Source: Ophiodon elongatus | Taxonomy: Eukaryota > Chordata > Actinopteri > Perciformes > Hexagrammidae | Assembly: GCA_016806645.1 (NCBI GenBank) | Contig: JACSYO010000018.1 | Coordinates: forward strand, 12,501 to 76,500 | DNA length: 64,000 bases | Direction: 5' to 3' | Shown here: piece after piece, positions 1-10,458 of the stretch | Layout: each line of letters begins with the position of its first letter | Numbering within the stretch: position 1 is the first letter of the stretch | Notes under the pieces: model-generated | Seen by the model: the letters and a program-made list of their open reading frames with translations, nothing else | What the model was told of the DNA's origin: nothing | Database searches by the model: none | Program-made: the position numbers and the translations under genes

Positions 1-216
1 ATTATTTCCTCATATAAAGTATTAAAAAGGCATGTTCTGCTATGTTTAATAGCTCGAGGACTGTCCATTGTGTGTGTGTGTGTGCAGAGCGCAGCATATT
101 TAGTTCAGGCCTGTCACTCAAACGCAAAGCCCTTCAGAGCCCCCAGCCTGTCTGCATGCTCCCCACAATCCCCTGCAATACCACTACAGCTGCTGCCATA
201 ATAATAGCTTGACCTG

Positions 217-220
<4 letters not shown>
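1..220. other. Unassigned flank with short GT run
   Basis: No gene or recognised element is visible. A short GT run lies at about 68-84. The rest is ordinary mixed sequence leading into the first CA array. Confidence 0.5.

Positions 221-268
<48 letters not shown>
221..268. repeat. (CA)24 microsatellite
   Basis: This is an uninterrupted CA dinucleotide array read directly from the sequence. A second, shorter CA run (332-348) and a GA run (470-486) follow within the next 220 bases. The region between about 380 and 486 is purine-rich. Confidence 0.97.
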
Positions 269-271
<3 letters not shown>

Positions 272-631
272 AATGATCTCGACATTCACAAACACAGACG
301 TGCAGTCACGGGAAAAGAAAAGAGGGTAGGGACACACACACACACACAAGTCTACCACCACTGCAGGGCAATTTACACCCAAGTGAGAGGGAAAAGAATA
401 GAGGCAAAGAAAAGGAGAAAAAAAAGCAGAAGAGAGAGAAAGAAGATGAGAGAACGAGATTAGAATGGGAGAGAGAGAGAGAGAGAACCCGCCATTTGGC
501 CCAATGTATTTGTGCTGATGTTCAATTTCAGCACACAGTCGACTTGATGGTTACTTCTTTTCTCTGAACACATTTTATGAGAATAGGCTTTAGCCTGGAT
601 AAAGATTTATATATGTGGCGAGTGGACATGC

Positions 632-642
632 TGTGTGTGTGT

Positions 643-725
<83 letters not shown>
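632..725. repeat. (GT)n microsatellite, about 94 bp
   Basis: This is a GT array with a single TGTA interruption near its left end. It is followed 98 bp later by a CA array, so the two are inverted relative to each other and could pair as a long hairpin in single-stranded DNA or RNA. Cys/Val repeat frames read across it are artefacts. Confidence 0.97.
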
Positions 726-730
<5 letters not shown>

Positions 731-822
731 CCGGCAAGAAGAAGTGTGAGAAAGAGAGAGACAGAATGTGTTTACCATTTTCAAAATGACTCCTCAAAAT
801 TAGTTGCGCAAACCAGTGGAGT

Positions 823-823
<1 letters not shown>

Positions 824-900
<77 letters not shown>
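824..900. repeat. (CA)n microsatellite, about 77 bp
   Basis: This is an uninterrupted CA array and the right-hand partner of the inverted GT/CA pair beginning at 632. The unique spacer between them is mixed sequence without a recognised element. Confidence 0.97.
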
Positions 901-902
<2 letters not shown>

Positions 903-1017
903 GCAATCTATTTAGTGAGCTGCATGAATATGGTAATGCATGTGTGGGTTACTGCCTTCTTTCAGTGCCATGGAGCCACAACAGCATCTATCAGCATATG
1001 AGGTTTGTAGTGCAACT

Positions 1018-1027
1018 CACACACACA

Positions 1028-1096
<69 letters not shown>
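1018..1096. repeat. (CA)n microsatellite with (CT)n interruption
   Basis: The CA array is broken near its left end by a short CT run at about 1029-1036. It is the third array in a cluster of four between 632 and 1302. Confidence 0.97.
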
Positions 1097-1100
<4 letters not shown>

Positions 1101-1235
1101 ACAATATGCGCACAAACACACATATAACCCATACCCATGGTAGAAACACAAACACAAGCGTCAATGCTGAATAAATGGAGTTGACCACAATCTGCCCTCT
1201 GTCTAATGCTACCAAACAAACTGAAATGTATTCAC

Positions 1236-1238
<3 letters not shown>

Positions 1239-1300
<62 letters not shown>

Positions 1301-1302
1301 CC
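1239..1302. repeat. (CA)n microsatellite, about 63 bp
   Basis: This is a CA array with one CG step near its right end (about 1294). It is the last member of the 0.6-1.3 kb cluster. Confidence 0.97.
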
Positions 1303-3134
1303 GTTAGCGACTCGTCTTTCAAACAACCCATACTGTTGAACAAAAGAAAGAAGTAAGTGGCCTTTATTAAAAGCAAAATGGCTGCAGACACAGTGGCAGC
1401 AACACAATCTGAGACTTATGTTATGACTTATGATCTTTCTATACATGCTGAAAGGATTTTTTCTCAATAACATTATATGTTGGAGGATTTGCTATGAATT
1501 CAGTCTTCAATAATGATCCATCGGTTTGATTGGACTTAATGCCACTTTGAAAGATGCTCTGACTTGTTTAATAAATACGTTCAACATTATTATTTCCAAT
1601 CCTTCCTTTGTGGAGTTTGGTTTATGCCGGTTTTGTCACAGTCCATTTTGTTCGCATGCTTTCTGGTGTTTCAGAGAATACCGAAACAAACTTGAGCAGG
1701 AACGCCTCCATGCGCGTAGAGAACAAAGGACCTCCGCTCATAAGATGTGACTTTTGATCTGATCTGAACTTCACGATTTGAATTGTCTCAAAGCCGTGGG
1801 ACAGTTCCATGGCAACGTGACTTGTATTGAGAGGGTAACAGTTCACTGGTGGTGAAACAACCCATCCAATGTTTTAAGTCTTCAACAACGTGCGCTGCTG
1901 CTTTGTGCTTTTTTTCATGACTTAAGATGACCGGTCCATTTTTATATGAATTTTCAAATAGTTACACATACTTTCACTTACTTCCCAACGGTTTAAATAA
2001 TTTGTTTACTGGCTATATTTGTATCCTCGTGTAACTGTTTTACTGAAATTTATCTGGACCTTGTGACATCTGTTTCCTCTAAGAGGAGGCTTTTGTGGCT
2101 AGAAGCTCTGGACCTCTCCGTCAATAAACGGTCAGAGTGGGCTCTCTGAAAGAGGAGAAGAGAGGATGTGATTGGATTGGTCAGGCTGGAGGCCAGGCGC
2201 AGTGCCATTTCCAACTGTGTTAGAGCTCTGCCATGAGCCCTCTTGAAAATATGCACTGAGCTTGTGCCACGGGCATGGAAATAAACACGTCTGAGAATCA
2301 TGAAAACGTACTTAAAATAAAAGTGCTCGCTTGGTTTTGTACATCAGGTCATGGAACCGAGAGACAAACAAAAGAGGGAAGATACGCGAAGCAGAAAGAA
2401 AGGAAAGGAAACGCCGAAGATGAGGGAGTAGTTTTGACCCAAAGTACTTAATGAAAAGTAATGAGTCCCATTTCCCTGGGAGGCAGAACACATTTGGCCT
2501 TCCTATTAACCATAATAACTCCTGCAGAGGCTCATGTATGGATGGATGAACGGACAGATGTAGGGAGGGATGGAGGGAAGACAGAGAGGAGGGACAAAGG
2601 AGGCGCACAGGGATGAGCAAAAGAGAGTCATATCAGGAGAGGTAAATAGGAAAGAATGTTTTCCCTTATCGGGTTACTTCTCGTTGAATAATGACAGAGG
2701 AAACAAAGATTAGCAGAGGGAGCTGGGAAAAAAAGCTGTTTGTCGCATTACAAACATAAATAAATCAATGTCAAATTAAATGTGGTACCTTGGTATAATT
2801 ACACTAATAAATGAGATCAGGGAGGAGATGACTGATGATCTATCTCTAACAGGCGATGTGAGTGTTTCTGAAGATGAAGACCGCATTTCCCACTGAACCA
2901 AACGCCTGCTGGGGCAATCCGCACACCCCTTCTTTTCATTCCCAGATAGAAATGTTGGAGTGACTCCTCCTCCGGCCCTTTCGCTGCCTCCACCATCTGC
3001 TACTGACACAAACTATAAACGTCTTAGCTTCCTTAGTGCAGGAAAAACAGTGCGCTCCTCACGTTGCTTATAGAAATCAGGAGGCAGCCTCCAGTTCTGC
3101 CGAGTGAAGCCGATGCGTTAGTGTCTTAAAACTT
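1303..3134. other. Unassigned, no gene seen
   Basis: This 1.8 kb is mixed, moderately AT-rich sequence. Open frames are short (at most about 100 codons) and resemble nothing I know. A degenerate GGAT/GGAG purine-rich patch lies at about 2525-2600. No repeat family was recognised. Confidence 0.5.
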
Positions 3135-3389
3135 GCATTCTCTCTCCTGACCACCAGGGGGCGACTCCTCTGGTTGTATAGAAGTCAAAGCTTCATGTGT
3201 TAAAGCTGCATTCTCTCTCCTGACCACCAGGGGGCGACTCCTCTGGTTGTATAGAAGTCTATAGAAAATGACTCTACTTCTCTCTTGATTTATTCCCTCA
3301 GTAAACATTGTAAACATGAGTTTATGGTTCAATCTCTAGTTTCAAGTACGTCCCCATGGCTACGTCCACTTCTTATAGACAGTCTATGG
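3135..3389 (+). mobile_element. Family A interspersed element with duplicated CTCF-like block
   Basis: A 52-bp block at 3135-3186 is repeated identically at 3208-3259. Each copy contains ccaccagggggcg (3151-3163 and 3224-3236), a close match to the known CTCF core. The sequence after the second block (tatagaagtctatagaaaat and the following 80 bases) is shared with the copy at 21802 and, inverted, with the copy at 40168. The right end, with ccacttcttatagacagtc at about 3366-3384, matches ends at 25.9 kb, 52.5 kb and (inverted) 40.2 kb. I recognise the family as common in percomorph genomes but cannot assign its class. It is probably a non-autonomous DNA element, since no coding potential is seen. 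Confidence 0.7.
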
Positions 3390-3732
3390 TAGAAATCTAC
3401 ATTTGTAGCAGTGGCAGGCAAGCACAAGACAGACAAATGGAGGATCAGGGTTTTTCCTTGAAATGAGGCGGAGGTGGTGATCTTCAACCGGCTAATGCAA
3501 ACACGTTTCACAGGGAGCGTATTTTAGGAGTTCAAGTATCAAGTCAATTTGATTAGAAATGTGAATCACTGGATATTACATTTTCATTTTCAATTTTCTG
3601 TAGTGGTCCCAATGATATTTGTCCCTAAAGTGTATTGAAGTAGTGTATCACAGGAGATGGTGAAGATGTTTGAGATTGAGAATTGAGAAAGACATTACGA
3701 GTGGAAACTGCAAAAGCAATTTCTTCCCTCGC
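3390..3732. other. Unassigned
   Basis: No gene, repeat or RNA feature was recognised. The stretch is AT-rich with only short open frames. Confidence 0.5.
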
Positions 3733-3797
3733 TCAGTCAGTCAGTCAGTCAGCCAGTCAGCCAGCCAGCCAGTCAGTCAGTCAGTCAGCCAGTCAGA
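3733..3797. repeat. (CAGT/CAGC)n tetranucleotide microsatellite
   Basis: This is a tetranucleotide array of CAGT units interspersed with CAGC units. T/C variation at the fourth base is scattered through the array. Gln/Ser repeat frames across it are artefacts of the repeat. Confidence 0.93.
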
Positions 3798-5150
3798 TTG
3801 TAGCTCCTGCTTTGCAGCAGTCCAGCCAAAACAATATGGTTCATTTCTCCTCCGTCAGTTTTGGCTGCACCATTCCTTCACTGTGCTACAACGGCACTAC
3901 GCCGCTGCCGTTACAAATTAAAGAAATCACGACACTCGTCAAAATGTGGGGTCTTCCACGAAGACACCCGATGGAGTTTTGTCTAGAGCAAGAGGCGAGA
4001 GGAAATTTGACAAAGGCGGCCACCCCATAATTTTCAATGCAGGAAGAAACCTTGAAGATGACAACACAGAGTCAGCGAGTTTGGTATTTTCATCTTTCCT
4101 TTTTTGTTTTGTCGTGTTTTTTCTTGTGTAACAAATGAGCTACAGCTGCGTTGGGTTGTGCAGCCCTGTGATGCACGGTGACAATAAATGGTCCTTGAAT
4201 CCCCAAATTATTGCATTTGTCTTTGTTGTATCGGTTTCCCTTCGTTGATCACTTAACTGGAATCTATTCTCGGTTTGCTGAACAGGTTCGAGTGCGAAAG
4301 AGCGATGATACGTTTTATGTTTATTCGGATGAAGACTGTTTCCATTACCTCTTGAACTCTGGAACATTTCACTTTGTCTCAGGGTTAATGAAATGCTCCC
4401 CGTGTTTGTACCAGGATCGTGGTCGTCTGGAGGATGAGGAGAGAGCGTGTGAGTGCTTGCATACTTCAAAATGAGGACCAAAGCACAGCGACGTGTGCTT
4501 TATGTGCTCCCGAGCAAGCGACCTCTTGTGGTCATGTGATTAATGACCTCTGAATATCAAAAGTGGAGGCGGTGGGACTCGGGGGAAGTCTCTCATGTGG
4601 ACCCACCTGCAAGGCCAGGGTCGGATGACTAAGCTAAAGACGTCCGTAGGCTACTTTTTGATAGCATTGCTAGCTTGTCCTCTTGTCCTGTCAGAAGCTC
4701 ATCAGTGAAGGACTCTGACAGCAGTACTTGACCACTGCGATCACACACGACGTATGCAAACATTTTAAATGATACAAAATGATGATTTTAAGAACTAAAT
4801 GCAAACTTGCAGGAAGCTAGCCTCCCTCTATTATATGGTATTCTAGCATTCACAAGTGTTCATGCAAACTTTTCAATATGTGCATTACAGTGTTATTAAT
4901 ATGTTACTCTTTTTTTTGATATGCAGGTTTGTTGTCCACCAAAAAAAACTTTCTCCAACTCTGTTTGGAATTCCTAATTGCTATTGAGAGTTACATGCTG
5001 GAAAGACACGCACGTCCGGAAGCAACGGATCCTCACGCGGCGGTTTCTCTGATATCTTACAAAAACGTTACTGCTCATTTTTCATGCGTTTTCCTACGAT
5101 AGTCAGCAAAACGTGTCAATTTCCGCTCTTTGTTTGCATACAGTCTTTTA
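3798..5150. other. Unassigned, no gene seen
   Basis: Nothing is recognisable apart from a short T run near 4911. An 87-codon frame at 4211-4474 on the plus strand has no recognised motif, no flanking splice logic that I could support, and is probably chance. The part after about 5000 may be the degraded left end of the family C copy that follows. Confidence 0.45.
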
Positions 5151-5350
5151 AAAACAAACCTCCGTCCTCACAGGAAAACAACTTGAATAGGCTAAGGTAA
5201 CAAAACTACTTCAGTTAAGTTTAGTAAAAGATGGTGGTTGGGGTTGAAACCACTTCGGAAGTGGCAAATATATGAACGTTGACTTCTCCCTTCGAGAGGG
5301 ACAGTGGTCTCCTGGGGGAGAAACACATTTTAGTTTGAGTTGCCATCCTA
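5151..5350 (+). mobile_element. Family C interspersed repeat, copy 1
   Basis: This segment shares an order of blocks with 13860-14110 and 60725-60915: caacaaaacta-like sequence, a gttaagtttagtaaaag-like sequence, then a conserved gtctcctgggngaaa block (about 5309-5322 here). It has no coding potential. I recognise the family as a dispersed percomorph repeat but cannot name its class. Boundaries are approximate. Confidence 0.55.
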
Positions 5351-5954
5351 CTACCTATCCTCCATAGGTTGTTGCTGTATTTGTTGGTTCATGATTATGT
5401 AGATTATATACATATTGAGTCTGTAGTAGAGCAGCAGTGTTTTGTAGGCATGACTACGAGCGCTGTATGAAAACAGCCTGCAGGAGGACACGACATGACA
5501 GACAAACATTAGTGTGTGACTACACACCAGTGGCCACTGCATAGAGTCCTATAGTTAAAGTAGTAGGGACTTGTAGAAGTAAGACATAAAAACAGATTAT
5601 ACATGTACAGTATTTGGTGACAATTGTCACTGTTGTCACTACTAACAAATGTACTAACGGACAAAGGGAAGTGTCATAATTTCGACTTTCTCAACAACAA
5701 AAACAACAAAACAACCTCCTCCAAACTGGCACAGGAGAAATATGACTTCATCACACCGACAGGCATTCCCTTTTGTTTCAACAAACAACGATTTTAGCAT
5801 CCAACACTTGATTAAGCAACCCGTCACGGCGGAAACACTTCCGACACTCCATCGGAGTGAAAGATTCCACTCCGACTGAATCTCAGAAACCCTCCTATGA
5901 GCAGAGCCAAACAACTTTCAAGCTCTGAAAACATTGTCCTCTGTCAAAGTGCTG

Positions 5955-5955
<1 letters not shown>
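5351..5955. other. Unassigned
   Basis: This is AT-rich sequence with open frames of 60 to 86 codons on the minus strand, none recognisable. No repeat was recognised. Confidence 0.5.

Positions 5956-5996
<41 letters not shown>
5956..5996. repeat. (GT)n microsatellite, about 41 bp
   Basis: This GT array ends in a CG step. A CA array starts 104 bp to the right, making another inverted GT/CA pair. Confidence 0.96.
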
Positions 5997-5998
<2 letters not shown>

Positions 5999-6100
5999 TC
6001 TCGTGTGCACGCGTCGCCTGCCCTCGCCATTTGTCACCGTGTCGATGGAGCATGCGGCACAGTCACTCCCGCATTTGTCAGTTCTCTAGTGTGTTACGTG

Positions 6101-6128
6101 CACACACACACACACACACGCACACACA

Positions 6129-6162
<34 letters not shown>
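6101..6162. repeat. (CA)n microsatellite, interrupted
   Basis: This CA array is interrupted by CG (6119-6120) and AAG (6128-6130). It is the right-hand partner of the GT array at 5956. Confidence 0.96.
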
Positions 6163-6164
<2 letters not shown>

Positions 6165-6236
6165 CCCCCTTTGCTTTCTTCCTGCCCGTCATTAATAAAG
6201 AGAAGTGGCTGCACACCTGTTTACTGACAGCATCCT

Positions 6237-6239
<3 letters not shown>

Positions 6240-6290
<51 letters not shown>
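6240..6290. repeat. (AG)25 microsatellite
   Basis: This is a pure AG dinucleotide array, homopurine on the plus strand, with an imperfect GAGAG extension to about 6297. The minus strand gives a Ser/Leu repeat frame that is not a gene. Confidence 0.97.
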
Positions 6291-6296
<6 letters not shown>

Positions 6297-7144
6297 CTGG
6301 GAGAAAGTGCAAGAGAGTGTGACAAAGGTAAAGGGGAATGGGATTATTGTGCCTGAGAAGAGAGGGAGAAGAAATACTGAGTGAGAATGAAATCCCCTTT
6401 CAGACTTGCTGTGTAAATATGGTGGCATTATGGTTAACACATGGGTCTCACATTTTGTTTCTTCTTCAAAATTCCAATTCAGGCCTCCTGCAGCACTTTT
6501 ACAGTCGGAGTTCAATTCGGCCACTAAAGTCTCTCCACACAGTGTCCAGCTCAGTTTTCCTTTTCCTCATCTGGGTTGTCTCTTTAGTTCTCCCCGTGTC
6601 CTCACAGAAATAAGCTCGGGGGGGATCGGACGTTTGACTACAGATACCACTCAGGAATGTCACAACGGCAAAAAGTACTTCAATTTACAGTAAACACGCT
6701 CTCAAAAATGAATGTCCATCCAAGACAAAGCAGTGAAGTAGTAAGGAAACTAAATGAGATTTAAAACACTATTGATAAAGAAATAATACACACACGATAC
6801 ATACAATAATACTTTGGCATGAAAATAAAATTTGCTAGATTTTGAAAGGTTTTGACGACCAAAATCACGTTGAAGGATCAACGGACTCCGCCGTTGGCTG
6901 CCTCTCGTACCCTGTGTCCGGTTGGAGCGTCGGTTGTTGTGCATGCAACGCTCCGTGTCCCCAAGAGGCATTATGCGCGGTCATGTAATGGGGTCAGGGG
7001 TCAGCGGGCCCATCAATAGCCACGACAACGGAGAGTTTTGTAGAAAAGCTAATAGGCCTTGTTCCCAGTGACCTGTAGGCATGCTGTGTGTCGTTGCCGC
7101 TGCATAGTGAGTATGGCTGTCAAGATAAATGTTTAATGCACTTA
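6291..7144. other. Unassigned
   Basis: This is mixed sequence. Overlapping 91- and 95-codon frames at 6338-6693 lie in different frames of the same strand and show no recognisable domain. No repeat was recognised. Confidence 0.45.
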
Positions 7145-7245
7145 CATATCTGCTTTCTATTCTTCAAACCACTCAAAGCGCTTTACACGTCAACATTTAC
7201 CCCATTCACACACATTCATACACTGATGGCAGAAGCTTCTAATTT
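7145..7245 (-). mobile_element. L2-type SINE/LINE tail fragment, inverted
   Basis: Read on the minus strand, the segment holds gtgtaaagcgctttgagtgg and a nearby gggtaaatg stretch. These are like the tail of the SINE at 36712-36893 (agcactttgagtggttagaa). The second arm of the tail hairpin is degraded here. I read it as an old, truncated copy in reverse orientation. Confidence 0.5.
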
Positions 7246-7549
7246 TCTCATTCACACATAAATGTGGGCTTTGGTATTATTACATTACATTCCATTCCAT
7301 TTAGCAGACGCTTTTATCCAAAGCGACTTATAATAAGTGCATTCAACCATAAGAGTACAAACCCAGAACAACAAGAATCAAGAAAGTACAATTCCTCAAG
7401 AAAACCAAACTACCAAGTGATATAAGTAAGAGACATTTAAGTGCTACTAAAGTACTACGATATATATATGTACATGTACATTTTTTTTTCTTCCAGGTAT
7501 AGTCGGAAGAGATGTGTTTTTAGTTTGCGGCGGAAGATTTAGAGACATA

Positions 7550-7806
7550 CTGGTGTAAGGTTAGACCATGTCCTGGTGTAAGGTTTGACCATGTCCTGGT
7601 GTAAGGTTAGACCATGTCCTGGTGTGAGGTTAGACCATGTCCTGGTGTACGGTTTGACCATGTCCTGGTGTGAGGTTAGACCATGTCCTGGTGTAAGGTT
7701 AGACCATGTCCTGGTGTAAGGTTAGACCATGTCCTGGTGTAAGGTTAGACCATGTCCTGGTGTGAGGTTAGACCATGTCCTGGTGTGAGGTTAGACCATG
7801 TCCTGG
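7550..7806. repeat. 23-bp minisatellite, about 11 units
   Basis: The core gaccatgtcctgg recurs at exact 23-bp steps from 7564 to 7794 (11 occurrences), with no indels. Units vary at a few bases: gtaagg, gtgagg or gtacgg, and ggttaga or ggtttga. The last unit runs into non-repeated element sequence (tggatgtagactggacc), which shows the origin of the unit. Confidence 0.95.
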
Positions 7807-7881
7807 ATGTAGACTGGACCCCATCTGTTTGCAGCATGGTACACAAGTACCAATGTTTTGAAACGGATGCGAGCAGCCACA

Positions 7882-8349
7882 GGTAACCAGTAGCCACCGG
7901 TAACCAGTAGCCACCGGTAACCAGCAGCCACCGGTAACCAGTAGCCACCGGTAACCAGTAGCCACCGGTAACCAGCAGCCACCGGTAACCAGCAGCCACC
8001 GGTAACCAGCAGCCACCGGTAACCAGTAGCCACCGGTAACCAGCAGCCACCGGTAACCAGCAGCCACCGGTAACCAGTAGCCACCGGTAACCAGCAGCCA
8101 CCGGTAACCAGTAGCCACCGGTAACCAGCAGCCACCGGTAACCAGCAGCCACCGGTAACCAGTAGCCACCGGTAACCAGCAGCCACCGGTAACCAGTAGC
8201 CACCGGTAACCAGCAGCCACCGGTAACCAGCAGCCACCGGTAACCAGTAGCCACTGGTAACCAGCAGCCACCGGTAACCAGTAGCCACCGGTAACCAGCA
8301 GCCACCGGTAACCTGTAGCCACCGGTAACCAGTAGCCACCGGTAACCAG
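7882..8349. repeat. 17-bp minisatellite, 28 units
   Basis: The core ggtaaccag recurs every 17 bp without any indel from 7882 to 8341. The typical unit is ggtaaccagtagccacc, with the base after ggtaaccag being T or C. The array begins in agccacaggtaaccag and ends in ggtaaccagtgaagagag, both part of the host element. The unit has no stop codon in any minus-strand frame, and 17 is not a multiple of 3. So all three minus frames are open for about 180 codons and encode the same 17-residue Tyr-Arg-Trp-Leu repeat. These are not genes. Confidence 0.97.
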
Positions 8350-8488
8350 TGAAGAGAGCAGAGGAGTAGTGAGGGTGAGTTTAGGTTAAAGACCAGTCGA
8401 GCTGCTGCATTCTGGATGAGCTGCAGAGGTCGGATGGCTCTAGTAGGTACACTGCAGGAGGGAGGTACAGTAGTCTAGGTGTGAGATG

Positions 8489-8548
8489 ACCAGAACCTGG
8501 ACCAGAACCTGGACCAGAACCTGGACCAGAGCCTGTACCAGAACCTGC
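8489..8548. repeat. 12-bp minisatellite, five units
   Basis: Units of the type ccagaacctgga are repeated five times, the last two degenerate (cagagcctgtac and cagaacctgctc). This is the third tandem array inside the 7275-8640 element. Confidence 0.9.
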
Positions 8549-8640
8549 TCCGCCTTCTGAATGGCTCGCTCCAGAGTTTTTGGTACGTTGCCCAAGGACA
8601 CTTCCACATGCCAACACATGCAACGTGCTCTGATTAGAGG

Positions 8641-9085
8641 AGAACCTGCTCCCTGTGGAACCCTCGGTTACTCAAGTAGTAGACCTGCATAGGTAAGTGT
8701 GCAAACAATTCCATTCACAATGCAGCCGGTTGTCCACACTAGGCATGGGACGATATGGAAAATAATCGCTATTAATAAATATCATCAGAATATACTTAAA
8801 ATCTTAAAATCTCACAAAACAAACATATAGAGTATATTTTAACACATCTTTCTGTAGTGAACATCATTTTTTAGTGAAAAATAAACAAGGTATTAATAAG
8901 TCATAAGGTCCCCCTGCATAAATAAAAATTGTGTAATTGTCTACCATGACAACAAGCTAGACAACAAGCTAGACAGCTTCTTCAAGTCACTCGTGGCCAT
9001 ATTTATGATTTTCCCGACAATGGAAATTCACCATGACCATCTACCTGTGAGTGTGTTTTATTGTGATGATCCTTTATCGCTCAGT
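8641..9085. other. Unassigned, AT-rich
   Basis: No gene is visible. A gggacgatatgg motif at about 8747 followed by AT-rich sequence resembles a dispersed fish repeat I have seen before, but there is no second copy in this window to support it. Confidence 0.4.
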
Positions 9086-9420
9086 GCCTCGACATGAACG
9101 CCTGGTTCCAGCTTTCGGTCCGGGCTGTTTTTCACTGTCTTTCATTGTGTGGGTTTAACAGGCTTTGGTCTCTTTGGTTCACTCTCGTCTCTCCCCACTT
9201 TGCTGCTTCAGTGGCAGAAGAAACATGAACTCAGCAGACAGTCCCTAAAGTTACAACCAGCTGGTGAACAGAGCGAAGCATTCATCAGCTAAAGAGCCAT
9301 GATATTTCCTTCTGGACTTGGTGGAGACCAAAACAGAGCGAGAGTGAATGTTGGACTTGCCGTTGTGGAGCGGACACAAACAACACCAACCGACACAATG
9401 TTCCTCTCTGCTTGTTGTCT
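9086..9420 (+). mobile_element. Family B interspersed repeat, copy 1
   Basis: The diagnostic block gatatttccttctggacttg followed by gtggagaccaaaacagagc (about 9301-9340) is shared with copies at 13640-13735 and 28880-28935. The part to the left (cagcttcggtc-like and cactctcgtc-like sequence) corresponds loosely to the left parts of those copies. No coding potential is evident. The class is unknown and the left boundary is approximate. Confidence 0.55.
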
Positions 9421-10458
9421 GTTTGTTTTCGGACTGCGTTTGGGCCACAGCGATAAACAGACATTCAACTGCAAATTATGTTTAAAAATCCAGCACCATG
9501 GCTCTCTTACACACCAGTTGCCAAATATCTGTCTGCCATGGCCCTGTCCGTCACGTCTAATGAAACCATCACGGAGATGATTCCCTCAGCAGGGGGAAGA
9601 GAAGCCGGCGGGTTCCATGCCTGAGAGACGTTGAATCTGATAACGGCAAAGATCCCTGATCTTGATGAGACGCGAGACATCGAAACAGAGGAGAACAAAG
9701 ACATTTCATCCTGCCAAACTTTTTCGAACACACACCGAACATTTATGACAGCAAAAGAGAGAGGGAGCGGGAGAGAGAGAGCTAGTGAGTGGTAGACGCT
9801 ATCTAAAAGCTGCAGAATAATGAACTCCTCCACATGTCACAGGCCGCTGACACGCTGTCTGCTGGCAGCTTCGCTTTCCTCCTCTCTGCATCTTTCTGTT
9901 CCTCTAAATCTGTTCTCTGTATCCTCCTCTCGCTCCACCTACTGTACCCACCTACCTACCGCTCGCGCCCCATCATCACTTTGTTTCTTCTCTTTCTCTC
10001 TCTCTGCCTCTCAACCTGTCTATCTATTGAATATTTTAAAACAAACTGCAGTGGAATTGCTGAAGAGCAGCGGGAACAGCCCGGGGATCACGTCTTAATC
10101 TGACGCAAAAACACAGCACAAACAGTGTTCTGCTCTCCTGCGTATGCCGGCTGTCAACCCTTACCTTACCCTAACCCCTGTCACGGGACAGATACGCATG
10201 TACACAGGAACAAAATCAGAATGACGGCGAGGTGATACGTTTTCACAACATGACCCTTCTTCCTTCTTATTGGACGACAGTCGTCGGGGATTCCGACACA
10301 GTTGACGCGGTTAAACTTCTATCTCACCTCCGATGGCACCGCACCTGGTTCTCTTCCCGTAAGAGGGCAAGAGTGCCGAGCAAAGGATCTATGGTCAGGG
10401 GCAAACGGAGATGACGAATTTGCGAGAGAGAAAAAGGAAGGGAACGTTGAAAGGAAGC
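9421..10458. other. Unassigned, with pyrimidine- and purine-rich patches
   Basis: A C/T-rich patch lies at about 9855-10025 and a purine-rich patch at about 10410-10460. Short overlapping frames in several registers reflect this base bias. No gene was recognised. Confidence 0.45.

Larger units (their letters stand above)
7275..8640 (+). mobile_element. Interspersed element carrying three internal minisatellites
   Basis: The left part (7275-7530) aligns with 26524-26800: catttagcagacgcttttat, then gtgcattcaaccat, then aaccaaactaccaagtg, then cggaagagatgtgttttta, in the same order. The rest (7807-7881, 8350-8488, 8549-8640) contains sequence I remember as the right half of the same dispersed fish element, for example gaccagtcgagctgctgcat and gagctgcagaggtcggatgg. 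Three tandem arrays (7550-7806, 7882-8349, 8489-8548) sit inside it. In each case the unit matches the adjoining element sequence, so each looks like an internal amplification. Relative to the 26.5-kb copy, the section between about 7530 and 7550 has lost sequence. No intact coding region is seen. Confidence 0.65.

Noticed and set aside
632..1301. Many open frames made of Cys/Val or His/Thr repeats over CA and GT arrays here and elsewhere
   Set aside because: They are translations of dinucleotide repeats with no conserved content outside the array.
7550..8548. CRISPR-like array
   Set aside because: The repeats are directly adjacent with no unique spacers and lie inside a vertebrate dispersed element. 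They are minisatellites.
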